Shown in pieces: positions 8,855-16,926 of a DNA stretch of 34,989 nucleotides; the first letter of the stretch is position 1, and each line of letters opens with the position of its first letter. The position numbers and the translations under genes are program-made. Below the pieces are notes generated by a model. The model searched no databases. It was not told the DNA's origin and saw only the letters and a list, made by a program, of their open reading frames with translations. The stretch covers positions 1 to 34,989 of the forward strand of contig NZ_QUMK01000062.1 of NCBI RefSeq assembly GCF_010907035.1, given 5' to 3'. This stretch comes from Rhodopseudomonas sp. BR0M22. GTDB lineage: Bacteria > Pseudomonadota > Alphaproteobacteria > Rhizobiales > Xanthobacteraceae.

Positions 8855-9160
8855 GGACAGAGCCCTCCGGTGATGATCGAACCTCGTACCTCTCCTGCGA
8901 AACCTCAACTATCCTTGAACAAGCGAAGTTCCTGTTCTGAAGCCGGTATAATAAGCGGACAGATGCAAGGGCGCCGGGTGACGTTGCGGACGTTCACTCT
9001 CGCCTTTGGATTCGGCTCGATGCGACCTCTCCACCGCCATATCTGGACGTGCCAGCGGGGCTGGCCCGCTGACAGACACCGCGCGCATCCGCATTCCTCA
9101 TCACCGCGCAAGTCCGGGGCGATGATGGCAGAGCGTCTTTCGCAATGACACTTGAGAGAA
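8855..9160. other. Gene-free interval with a GC-rich hairpin
   Basis: This 306-bp interval lies downstream of the reductase gene ending at 9161 and upstream of the gene starting at 8854, both on the minus strand. CAGCGGG (9053-9059) pairs with CCCGCTG (9065-9071) and could end the reductase transcript, though no T-tract follows. A TATAAT hexamer at 8947-8952 on the plus strand lacks a properly spaced -35. The promoter for the 8854 gene must lie here but is not evident. Confidence 0.4.
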
Positions 9161-10177
9161 CTACGCGGGCTTGATGATCACACGGTCGCGGGACGAATTG
9201 GCGACGGCGCGGTAGGCCGCTTCCGCCTGCTCCAACGGGTAGATCGCACTGGCCTGAATCGGGAACGGCTCGAGATGCCCGCTGGCGAAGCCATCGCCGA
9301 GCGAGCGCAGCACCTCACCGGTCGCGATCGAGGAGAACGCCAACGTATCGATGCCGACGTAAGTATGCTGGCCGCGATAGAACGCGAGGATGTCGAACTC
9401 GACGATGCGATGCACCGCGGCGATCAGGATCTGACGGCCGCGCAGCGTTAGGCACTGGTTCGCTGCTTTGAAATACGGATCGCCGACGGTGTTGAACACC
9501 ACGTCGGCGCCCTTGCCGCCGGTGAGTTCGCGCACTTTGGCCGCGATGTCGGTGGACGACGAGTCGATGATCTCAACCGGCGCGCTGGCATGGCCCGCAT
9601 AGGGCTCCGCCTTGCGCACCACGCCGATCACCTTGGCGCCGCGCCAGGTGGCGATCTGCGCGGCCGCCTGCCCGACCTTGCCGTTGATGCCCATGATCAC
9701 CAGCGTCTCGCCGGCCGCGAGCGCGGCGCGGCGCAGACCTTCGGCGGCGGTGACGAACGGCACGCCGATGCCCGCCGCCTCCTCCCACGACACGCTCGCC
9801 GGCTTCTCGACCAGCGCGTCGGCTTCCACGACGAGATGCGTCGCATGCGTGCCGTCGCGGCGGATGCCGAGATCGCCGGACGAGCCGAACACCTCGCGGC
9901 CGAGCCATTCGGCCGGACCATCGATGACGCGGCCGGCGAAATCGCGGCCCGGTGTGCGCGGAAACACCGCGTAGGGCATCAGCCCGGTCGCGGCCTTGAC
10001 GTCGGACGGATTGACCGCCGCCGCCTTCACTTCGATCAACACCTCCGAAGCCCCGCGCCGCGCCAGCCGCAGCGTCTCGATCGTCGGCACGATCGCGGCC
10101 ACGTCGGCGGCTTTGGCGTTGATGCGGACGCAGCGCGCGTCGATCGACATCGCGTCGGCAACGGAAGATTCGGTCAT
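9161..10177 (-). CDS. Zinc-free medium-chain reductase (quinone oxidoreductase/enoyl reductase-like)
   Basis: A 338-residue MDR-superfamily protein. The N-terminal GroES-like domain shows VNPSDVKAATG and the conserved PGRDFAGRV. The central Rossmann domain shows MGINGKVGQAAAQIA as the NADP(H)-binding motif. The structural and catalytic zinc cysteines of alcohol dehydrogenases are absent, which fits the NADPH:quinone oxidoreductase branch. The ATG at 10177 is preceded by a GAGG. It starts 57 bp after the paaZ stop on the same strand, so it is probably co-transcribed with paaZ. It may deal with a reactive intermediate of phenylacetate breakdown, but that is inference; it is not one of the canonical Paa proteins. 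Confidence 0.85.
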   Translation of the reverse strand: MTESSVADAMSIDARCVRINAKAADVAAIVPTIETLRLARRGASEVLIEVKAAAVNPSDVKAATGLMPYAVFPRTPGRDFAGRVIDGPAEWLGREVFGSSGDLGIRRDGTHATHLVVEADALVEKPASVSWEEAAGIGVPFVTAAEGLRRAALAAGETLVIMGINGKVGQAAAQIATWRGAKVIGVVRKAEPYAGHASAPVEIIDSSSTDIAAKVRELTGGKGADVVFNTVGDPYFKAANQCLTLRGRQILIAAVHRIVEFDILAFYRGQHTYVGIDTLAFSSIATGEVLRSLGDGFASGHLEPFPIQASAIYPLEQAEAAYRAVANSSRDRVIIKPA

Positions 10178-10234
10178 GGTGGCAAACCTCGGCAGGAAGC
10201 GGGGCCGCGTTGTGCCAGATTCCGCGGCCTGCCG

Positions 10235-12274
10235 CTATGCGGCGGGCCGCGCGCTCATCGTCAGTAGATCGTAGCGTGCGACCGGCTCGCCGTTCTGGTT
10301 GACGACCTCGACGTCCCAGCGCACTTCGCCATATTCCGGCCGGCGCGCCGGCGATTTCTGCTTCACGGTCAGCTTCACCTTGATGCTGTCGTCGGGCGAG
10401 ACGGGTTTCAGGAAGCGCAGATTGTCGAGGCCGTAATTGGCGAGCAGCGGGCCCGGCGCCGGATCGACGAACAGGCCGGCGGCGAATGCCAGGATCAGAT
10501 AGCCGTGGGCGACGCGGCCGGGGAAGAACGGGTTCGCCTTGGCGGCGGCTTCGTCCATGTGGGCGTAGAAGGTGTCGCCGGTGAAATGTGCGAAGTGCTC
10601 GATGTCGTCCAGCGTGATCGGCCGGCTCGCGGTCTCGATGCTCTGACCGATCCGCAGCTCGTTGAAGTTCAGTTTGAACGGATGCACCTCCGCGGCGGTC
10701 GCTGGCGCGCCGCGGCTCCAGGTGCCGGTGAGTGCCGCCAGGCGCCGCGGCGACGCCTGGATCGCGGTGCGCTGCATGTAGTGATACACACTGCGCAGGC
10801 CGCCGAGTTCTTCGCCGCCACCAGCCCGGCCCGGACCCCCGTGCAGCAGCGCCGGCAACGGCGAGCCGTGGCCGGTGGATTCCGCCGCATCGTCGCGATC
10901 GACGATCAAGAGCCGGCCGTGGAACGGCGCCAGCCCGAGGATCATCTGCTCGGCAACGGCATCGTCATAGGTGAGCAGCGATGCCACCAAACTACCCTCG
11001 CCGCGCGCCACCAGCTCGATCGCCTGGGCGACATCGTCATAGGCCAGCACGGTGGCGACCGGCCCGAACGCCTCGGTGGCGTGAACGTGCCTGGCCTGCA
11101 TCGGCTCGCGCGCGCGTAGCAGCACCGGCGACAGGTAAGCGCCCGCCTTGGTGTCGATGCCCTCAGCTTCGCAGATGTTCGGGTCGCCGAACACGATCTC
11201 CGCTTCGCTCTGCAGCGTCGCGATTGCCGCCCGCACGGCCTCGCGCTGGCTGCGGTTGACCAAGGGGCCCATCGCCTTGTCGTCGCGGCGCGGATCGCCA
11301 AGCTTGACCTCGGCGAGCTTTGCCTTCAATGCGTCAATTACCGCGGCCTCCAACGCGCGCGGCACCAGCACGCGGCGGATCGCGGTGCACTTCTGCCCGG
11401 CCTTGGCGGTCATCTCGCGCACGATCTCGCGCACGAACAGATCGAATTCCGGCGCGTCGGGCGTGATGTCCGGCCCGAGGGTCGCGGCGTTCAGCGAGTC
11501 GCGTTCGGCGATGAAGCGGATGGCGTGGCGGGCGACGTTCGGATGCGCCTGCAGCTTCTCGGAAGTTTCCAGCGAACCGGTGAAGGCGATCACGTCCTGA
11601 CCGCTCAGGTGATCGAACAGATCGCCGGTGCCGCCGCAGATCAGTTGCAGCGCGCCCGGCGGCAGCAGCTTGGATTCGTCGATCAGCTTGACCAACGCCT
11701 CTGCCACATAGGCGGTCGCGGTGGCCGGCTTGGCGATCACCGGCACGCCGGCGAGCAGTGCCGGCGCCAGCTTTTCCAACAGCCCCCAGCACGGGAAGTT
11801 GAAGGCGTTGACGTGCACCGCCACGCCGCAGCGCGGCACGAGGATGTGCTGGCCGACGAAGCTGCCGCGCTTCGATAAGGATTCGACATCGCCCTCGGTG
11901 ATGAACGGCGTGTCCGGCAGCTCGCGGCGGCCACGCGAGGCAAACGCCGCCAGCGTGACGAGGCCGCCGTCGATATCGATCGCGTTGTCGCGGCGGTTGG
12001 CGCCCGTGTCGGCGGCGAGCGCGTACAGCTGCTCCTTGCGCTCGGTCAGATACGCGCCGAGCGCGTTCAACATGTCGGCGCGCTGATGAAACGACAGCTT
12101 GCGCAAATTCGGCCCGCCGACGTCACGGGCGTGCGCCACCATCGCCTTGAAATCCAGTCCCGCGCTGGAGGCGCGCGCCACCGCGCGGCCGTCGATCGCG
12201 CTTGCGATCTCGACCAGACCACTCTCCGGCGTCACCCAGCGATCGCAGACGAGGCTTTGCAGGGTGATGGTCAT
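10235..12274 (-). CDS. paaZ: PaaZ, bifunctional oxepin-CoA hydrolase / semialdehyde dehydrogenase
   Basis: This 679-residue protein is close in length to E. coli PaaZ (681). It cleaves the oxepin-CoA ring and oxidises the resulting semialdehyde to 3-oxo-5,6-dehydrosuberyl-CoA. The N-terminal aldehyde dehydrogenase carries Glu257 (IAERDSLN) and nucleophile Cys296 (AGQKCTAIR), one residue off the E. coli Glu256/Cys295. The C-terminal MaoC-type hydratase has GDTFYAHMDE with Asp567 and His572, matching E. coli Asp561/His566. The start at 12274 has GGGAGGA directly upstream. It is transcribed away from paaG-paaI-paaK across a shared control region, and a reductase gene follows. Confidence 0.95.
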   Translation of the reverse strand: MTITLQSLVCDRWVTPESGLVEIASAIDGRAVARASSAGLDFKAMVAHARDVGGPNLRKLSFHQRADMLNALGAYLTERKEQLYALAADTGANRRDNAIDIDGGLVTLAAFASRGRRELPDTPFITEGDVESLSKRGSFVGQHILVPRCGVAVHVNAFNFPCWGLLEKLAPALLAGVPVIAKPATATAYVAEALVKLIDESKLLPPGALQLICGGTGDLFDHLSGQDVIAFTGSLETSEKLQAHPNVARHAIRFIAERDSLNAATLGPDITPDAPEFDLFVREIVREMTAKAGQKCTAIRRVLVPRALEAAVIDALKAKLAEVKLGDPRRDDKAMGPLVNRSQREAVRAAIATLQSEAEIVFGDPNICEAEGIDTKAGAYLSPVLLRAREPMQARHVHATEAFGPVATVLAYDDVAQAIELVARGEGSLVASLLTYDDAVAEQMILGLAPFHGRLLIVDRDDAAESTGHGSPLPALLHGGPGRAGGGEELGGLRSVYHYMQRTAIQASPRRLAALTGTWSRGAPATAAEVHPFKLNFNELRIGQSIETASRPITLDDIEHFAHFTGDTFYAHMDEAAAKANPFFPGRVAHGYLILAFAAGLFVDPAPGPLLANYGLDNLRFLKPVSPDDSIKVKLTVKQKSPARRPEYGEVRWDVEVVNQNGEPVARYDLLTMSARPAA

Positions 12275-12365
12275 GGCGTCCTCCCGGTGGCGGCCCACGG
12301 TTCGCGGCGCGGTTTGACCTCCACGCCGGCCGTTGACACGATGTTGGCTTGGGCTAATAATTGAC

Positions 12366-12379
12366 TGACCGATCGTTCA
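12366..12379. promoter_or_regulatory. TetR-type operator candidate between paaZ and paaG
   Basis: TGACCGATCGTTCA is a 14-bp near-perfect palindrome (one mismatched pair) with the core ACCGATCGTT. It resembles the ACCGACCGGTCGGT-like sites of PaaR and related TetR-family repressors of phenylacetate and fatty acid catabolism. It lies 91 bp before the paaZ start and 46 bp before the paaG start, so one site could control both transcripts. No regulator gene is present in the window. The role is inferred from position and family knowledge. Confidence 0.55.
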
Positions 12380-12387
12380 ATTCAAGA

Positions 12388-12402
12388 GGCTTTTGAAAAG
12401 CC
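12388..12402. promoter_or_regulatory. 15-bp perfect palindrome in the paaG leader
   Basis: GGCTTTTGAAAAGCC is a perfect 7-bp inverted repeat around a single G. It lies 23 bp before the paaG start, between the TetR-type site and the ribosome binding site. As DNA it could be a second operator; as RNA its loop is too tight for a good hairpin. No function is shown. Confidence 0.35.
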
Positions 12403-12425
12403 CCGATACGGTGAGGGAGAGAAAC

Positions 12426-13211
12426 GTGGACGAGGTCCTGATCGACGATCGGGGGGCGTGGCGCGTGATCACGCTGAACCGGCCGGACCGGCTGAATTCG
12501 TTCAACGCGGCGATGCACCGTGCGCTGGCCGCAGCGCTCGACGCGGCGCGCGATCCGGCCTGCCGCGCGGTGCTGCTGACCGGCGCCGGGCGCGGCTTCT
12601 GCGCCGGGCAGGATCTCGCCGACGTCGCGGTGACCGAGGGCGCTGCGCCCGATCTCGGCGTCACCATCGAGGAGTTCTACAATCCGCTGGTGCGGCGCAT
12701 CCGGGCGCTGGACAAGCCGGTGGTGTGCGCGGTGAACGGCACCGCGGCCGGCGCCGGCGCCAATATCGCTCTTAGCTGCGACATCGTGCTGGCGGCGCGC
12801 TCGGCCAAGTTCATCCAGTCGTTCGCCAAAATTGGATTGGTGCCGGATTCCGGCGGCACCTGGTTTCTGCCCCGGCTGATCGGCGATGCCCGCGCCAAAG
12901 CGCTGGCGATGCTGGCCGAGCCGATCGGCGCCGAGACCGCGGCGGACTGGGGCCTGATCTGGCGCGCGGTCGACGACGATCAGCTCCGCGGCGAAGCCGA
13001 AAAGCTGACCGCGCATCTCGCCACCCAGCCGACGCAGGGGCTGGCGCTGATCAAGCAGGCGCTCGCGGCGGCGGCCACCAACACACTCGACGCCCAACTC
13101 GACCTCGAACGCGACCTGCAACGCAAGGCCGGCCGCACGCCGGACTATGCCGAAGGCGTCGACGCCTTCATCGGCAAACGCGCGCCGAACTTCACCGGGA
13201 GAGCATCGTGA
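12426..13211 (+). CDS. paaG: PaaG-type enoyl-CoA isomerase/hydratase (crotonase family)
   Basis: A 261-residue crotonase, close to E. coli PaaG (262), which isomerises ring-1,2-epoxyphenylacetyl-CoA to oxepin-CoA. GFCAGQDLADV and the GTAAGAGANIAL oxyanion-hole segment are clear. GLVPDSGGTW carries the Asp that distinguishes PaaG-type isomerases from hydratases, and the first hydratase Glu is replaced (Asn in GAGANIAL). The GTG at 12426 is preferred because GGGAG at 12415-12419 is well spaced; an upstream TTG at 12393 would run through the palindrome and has no binding site. Its stop overlaps the paaI start by four bases, and paaK follows, so paaGIK form one operon. Confidence 0.9.
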   Translation: MDEVLIDDRGAWRVITLNRPDRLNSFNAAMHRALAAALDAARDPACRAVLLTGAGRGFCAGQDLADVAVTEGAAPDLGVTIEEFYNPLVRRIRALDKPVVCAVNGTAAGAGANIALSCDIVLAARSAKFIQSFAKIGLVPDSGGTWFLPRLIGDARAKALAMLAEPIGAETAADWGLIWRAVDDDQLRGEAEKLTAHLATQPTQGLALIKQALAAAATNTLDAQLDLERDLQRKAGRTPDYAEGVDAFIGKRAPNFTGRAS

Positions 13212-13666
13212 CCGTGCAGGACGAGCTTTCGCCCGACGCGCTGGCGCGGGCCTGCGCCGACGCGATGTGGGCCAACGATCACGCCAGCAAGGGGCTCGGC
13301 ATGGAGATCGTCGATATCGGCGCCGGCTTTGCCACGCTGGCGATGACGGTGACCACCGAGATGGTCAACGGCCACGGCATCGCCCATGGCGGCTTCATCT
13401 TCACGCTGGCGGACAGCGCCTTCGCCTATGCGTGCAATTCCTACAACGACTCGACCGTCGCGGCGCAGGGCGCGATCAGCTTCATCCGCCCCGGCAAGCT
13501 CGGCGCGCGGCTGGTGGCGAGCGCGCGCGAAGTGTCGCGCTCCGGGCGCAGCGGCATCTACGACGTCCGCGTCACGTCGGGATCGGTGGTGATTGCCGAA
13601 TTCCGCGGGCATTCGCGCTCGATCGGCGGCGCGCTGGTGCCGCAACAGCAACAAGACCAACGTTGA
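13208..13666 (+). CDS. paaI: PaaI, hotdog-fold phenylacetyl-CoA-type thioesterase
   Basis: A 152-residue 4HBT-family thioesterase that hydrolyses dead-end hydroxyphenylacetyl-CoA esters and so recycles CoA in the phenylacetate pathway. The signature GIAHGGFIFTLADSAFAYACN is very close to the PaaI consensus, with catalytic Asp69 and the HGG at 60-62. The start is the GTG at 13208, which overlaps the paaG stop (GTGA), a sign of translational coupling; GGGAGAG lies just upstream inside paaG. The 14-bp gap to paaK contains that gene's binding site. Confidence 0.93.
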   Translation: MTVQDELSPDALARACADAMWANDHASKGLGMEIVDIGAGFATLAMTVTTEMVNGHGIAHGGFIFTLADSAFAYACNSYNDSTVAAQGAISFIRPGKLGARLVASAREVSRSGRSGIYDVRVTSGSVVIAEFRGHSRSIGGALVPQQQQDQR

Positions 13667-13680
13667 GGGAGGAGACGGCA

Positions 13681-15012
13681 ATGGCCGCGACGGTGCACCA
13701 GATCAAGCCCGGTACCTACAATCCCGAACTCGACGACGCCGAGCGCGCCTCCCGGGACGAGATCACGGCGCTGCAGACCAAGCGGCTGGCGTGGTCGCTG
13801 AAGCATGCCTACGACAACGTCGCGCACTATAGGTCCGCGTTCGACGCCAAGGGCGTACATCCGTCGGACTTCCGCCAGCTCTCTGATCTGTCGAAGTTTC
13901 CGTTCACGGTGAAGACGGATCTGCGCGACAACTACCCGTTCAAGATGTTCGCGGTGCCGCGCGAGAACCTGGTGCGGGTCCACGCCTCGTCCGGCACCAC
14001 CGGCAAGCCGATCGTGGTCGGCTACACCGCGAACGACATCGACACCTGGGCGACCGTGATGGCGCGCTCGCTGCGCGCCGCCGGGGCGCGGCGCGGCATG
14101 ATCATTCACAATTCTTACGGCTACGGCCTGTTCACCGGCGGCCTCGGCGCGCATTACGGCGGCGAGAAACTCGGCTGCACCGTGGTCCCCGTCTCCGGCG
14201 GCATGACCGAGCGGCAGGTGCAGCTGATCAACGACTTCCGGCCCGATATCATCACCGTGACGCCGAGCTACATGCTGGCGATCCTCGACGAATTCAAACG
14301 CCAGGGCCTCGACCCGCGGGCGTCATCGCTGAAATATGGCGTGTTCGGCGCCGAGCCGTGGACCAACGCGATGCGCGCCGAGATCGAGCAGGCGTTCGAC
14401 ATGGACGCCACCGACATCTACGGTCTGTCGGAAGTGATCGGCCCCGGCGTCGCGCAGGAATGCGTCGAGACCAAGGACGGCCTGCACATCTGGGAGGATC
14501 ACTTCTACCCCGAGGTGATCGATCCCGAGACCGGCGAGGTGCTGCCCGATGGCGAGAAGGGCGAATTGGTGTTCACCTCGCTGACCAAGGAAGCCTTCCC
14601 CGTCGTCCGCTATCGCACTCGCGACCTGACGCGCCTCTTGCCCGGCACCGCGCGGCCCGGGATGCGACGGATGGAAAAGATAACCGGCCGCTCCGACGAC
14701 ATGATCATCCTGCGTGGCGTCAACGTGTTTCCGACCCAGATCGAGGAAGTGCTGCTCGGCACCGATTGGTGCGGCGGCCATTTCATCATCGAGCTGACCC
14801 GCGAAGGGCGGATGGACGAGATGACGGTACTGGCCGAAGCCCGCGCCGAGAGCTGGGACGGCGCCGGCCTCGTCCCGCACGCCGAACGCGTCGCCGCCTA
14901 CATCAAGAACACGATCGGGATTTCGACCACAATCAAAGTCGTGCCGCCCGACACGCTGGAACGCTCGCTCGGCAAGGCCCGGCGGGTGTTCGACAAGCGG
15001 CCGAAGGGTTAG
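13681..15012 (+). CDS. paaK: PaaK, phenylacetate-CoA ligase
   Basis: A 443-residue adenylate-forming ligase that activates phenylacetate to phenylacetyl-CoA, the entry step of the pathway. The nucleotide loop SSGTTGKP is at residues 103-110. Further motifs include DIYGLSEVIGPGVA, the IWEDHFYPEVIDP stretch, YRTRDL and a GRSDDMIILRGVNVFPTQIE hinge typical of PaaK. The length fits the family (E. coli 437). GGGAGGAG lies directly upstream. Its stop codon overlaps that of the convergent MFS gene (15009-15012), so there is no room for a terminator between them. Confidence 0.94.
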   Translation: MAATVHQIKPGTYNPELDDAERASRDEITALQTKRLAWSLKHAYDNVAHYRSAFDAKGVHPSDFRQLSDLSKFPFTVKTDLRDNYPFKMFAVPRENLVRVHASSGTTGKPIVVGYTANDIDTWATVMARSLRAAGARRGMIIHNSYGYGLFTGGLGAHYGGEKLGCTVVPVSGGMTERQVQLINDFRPDIITVTPSYMLAILDEFKRQGLDPRASSLKYGVFGAEPWTNAMRAEIEQAFDMDATDIYGLSEVIGPGVAQECVETKDGLHIWEDHFYPEVIDPETGEVLPDGEKGELVFTSLTKEAFPVVRYRTRDLTRLLPGTARPGMRRMEKITGRSDDMIILRGVNVFPTQIEEVLLGTDWCGGHFIIELTREGRMDEMTVLAEARAESWDGAGLVPHAERVAAYIKNTIGISTTIKVVPPDTLERSLGKARRVFDKRPKG

Positions 15013-16238
15013 TCGGCGCCGCGCAGTCGCGAGGCCGCCAGCAGCACCAGGCCGGCACCGGCGACCGACCAGCACGCCACCGGCGCCCATTGCAGCAGCG
15101 GCGCGTAGTCCGGCAGCTTCTGCATCCCGCCGGCCACCGCCGCCATCCGCGCGAACGTCGCCAGCGCCAGCGCGGAGAAAACCAGGCCTGCGAGCTTGCC
15201 CTCGGCGCCGGTGCGGCCGATCGCGAGCGCGGCCGACACCGCGCTCATCAGCATGCAGCCCCACGCTGCGCCGGCGACGAATTGCGCAGCGATCAGTACG
15301 GTGAGCGAGCCGGCCAGTTCGGCGATGCCGACAGCTATCGCGCCGATCAGGCCGGCGACGCCCATCACGATCAGTCCGCCGCGATGCTTAACCACGAGGC
15401 TGGCCGGAAACAGCGCGAGGTTGAAGCCGATCCAGAACACCGGCATCAGCCATTGCAGATCGTCAGGCTCTGCGAAGCGCGAAAACAGATTGGCGCTGTT
15501 GATGCTGAAATGAAGCTGATAGCCGAGCGCAAGGATCAGCATCCCGGCGACGAACAGCGCCGGCACCTTGCCGAGCGGTTTGGCGACTGCGCGCGGCGGC
15601 GCTGGCGCGCGCCGCCCGGCGAGATCACGTTCGACCTTGATCAGCACCAGCGTGGTGAGCACCAGCACCACGCTGGAGATCATGAACGGCAGCAGCGGAT
15701 CGACGCCTCTTAGCACCACACCGAGATACGGCGACACCGCGCCGGCGAGGCCGTAGCCGAGCATGGTCAGCGCCGACAGGAACGGCAGCGACGGCCGCGC
15801 GCCGTATTTGCCGAACAGCGTCAGCGGCGGCGCACGCAGCACCGAGGAGCTCGCGGCCCACACCACGATCAGCGCGATCAACGCCGTTTGGGCGCCAGGC
15901 CCCTGCCCGGCCACCAGCGGCATGGCGGCAAAGGCGGCGCAGGACAGCGCCGCGACGATCGCAACGAAGATGCCGAGCCGGCCGACCAGTGCCGACACCC
16001 GGTCGGCGGCGATCCCCATCGCGGTGTCGGTGAGGGTGAAGATCGCCTGGTCGAGCATCAGGATCAGGATCACCGCGGCGGGCGCGATCCCGACCTCGGC
16101 GGCCAGCTTCGGCAGATAGATCACGTAGGTGGTCCACAGCAGCGTGAACAGCAATTGCAGCAACGCCACATAGACTCCGGCACGGGTGACGCCGCCGGCT
16201 GGCTTCGCCTCGACCTCGTCGTTCGCCAGATCGGTCAT
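15009..16238 (-). CDS. MFS transporter
   Basis: A 409-residue membrane protein with about 12 hydrophobic segments in two six-helix halves, separated by a charged loop around residues 205-230 (KVERDLAGRRAP). This is the major facilitator layout. The first helices contain the acidic stretch MLDQAIFTLTDTAMG followed by IAADRVSALVGR, consistent with the MFS cytoplasmic loop after helix 2. AGGGGGC precedes the ATG at 16238. It follows alkB by 37 bp and is probably co-transcribed with lysR and alkB. Direction and substrate are unknown; being beside paaK it could carry an aromatic acid, but the strand and operon argue against this. Confidence 0.85.
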   Translation of the reverse strand: MTDLANDEVEAKPAGGVTRAGVYVALLQLLFTLLWTTYVIYLPKLAAEVGIAPAAVILILMLDQAIFTLTDTAMGIAADRVSALVGRLGIFVAIVAALSCAAFAAMPLVAGQGPGAQTALIALIVVWAASSSVLRAPPLTLFGKYGARPSLPFLSALTMLGYGLAGAVSPYLGVVLRGVDPLLPFMISSVVLVLTTLVLIKVERDLAGRRAPAPPRAVAKPLGKVPALFVAGMLILALGYQLHFSINSANLFSRFAEPDDLQWLMPVFWIGFNLALFPASLVVKHRGGLIVMGVAGLIGAIAVGIAELAGSLTVLIAAQFVAGAAWGCMLMSAVSAALAIGRTGAEGKLAGLVFSALALATFARMAAVAGGMQKLPDYAPLLQWAPVACWSVAGAGLVLLAASRLRGAD

Positions 16239-16275
16239 GAGCCCCCTTTGCGTCGTACCTCTGAGCCGCGCGCCG

Positions 16276-16926
16276 CTACAGCGCCTTGCGGAAGGTGAGA
16301 TTGATCCGCTGCCGACCGAGCAGCGGATGCTCGCCGTCCTTGAGCGTCAGCACGCCATGATACACCAGCCGTGACGGCCCGCCCCACACGAACACATCGC
16401 CGTGACGGAGCTCGTAGCGCCGCGGCTTGTCGCTGCGGGCCATGCCGCCGAACTGAAACGTCGCCGGCAGACCGAGCGACACCGACACGATCGGCGCCGA
16501 GAAATCGACTTCGTCCTTGTCCTGATGTAGCGCCATCTTGGCGCCGGGGACATAGCGGTTGATCAGGCAGGCGTCGGGATCGAAGCCGGCAAAGCCGGCC
16601 TCGGCGGCGGCGCGCTGCGCCAGATCGCGCAGCACCGCGGGCATCTCCGGCCACGGCGCCGCGCTGTCCGGATCGTTCGGTGAATAGCGATAGCCGCGGC
16701 GGTCGGTGACCCAGCCTGCGCTGCCGCAGCTCGTCATTGCCACGCTCATGGTGTGGCCGCCCGGCGTCATCATGTGGCGGAACGGCGCGCGCGCGACGAC
16801 GGCGTCGATCGCGGCGAGCACGTCATCCTCGTTGTCGCAGGCAAAGCCGCGCAGCAATGCCGCACCGGGCGCGATGTCCTCGCGGCGCGGCAGCGGCGGA
16901 TCGAGACTGTCGAACAGATCCGCCAT
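16276..16926 (-). CDS. alkB: AlkB, DNA/RNA demethylating dioxygenase
   Basis: A 216-residue protein, the same length as E. coli AlkB, of the Fe(II)/2-oxoglutarate dioxygenase family that oxidatively removes methyl groups from 1-methyladenine and 3-methylcytosine. The iron ligands are His134 and Asp136 (HQDKDE) and His190 (VYHG). The 2-oxoglutarate-binding arginines are in GRQRINLTFRK (Arg207, Arg213). NRYVPGAKMALHQD matches the family signature. The ATG at 16926 overlaps the stop of the preceding lysR (TGATG), with GGGGAG upstream, so translation is probably coupled. An ada gene, the usual partner, is not present. Confidence 0.93.
   Translation of the reverse strand: MADLFDSLDPPLPRREDIAPGAALLRGFACDNEDDVLAAIDAVVARAPFRHMMTPGGHTMSVAMTSCGSAGWVTDRRGYRYSPNDPDSAAPWPEMPAVLRDLAQRAAAEAGFAGFDPDACLINRYVPGAKMALHQDKDEVDFSAPIVSVSLGLPATFQFGGMARSDKPRRYELRHGDVFVWGGPSRLVYHGVLTLKDGEHPLLGRQRINLTFRKAL

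Noticed and set aside
8947-8952. A TATAAT hexamer on the plus strand, possible -10
   Set aside because: No properly spaced -35 and no plus-strand gene downstream that would need it.
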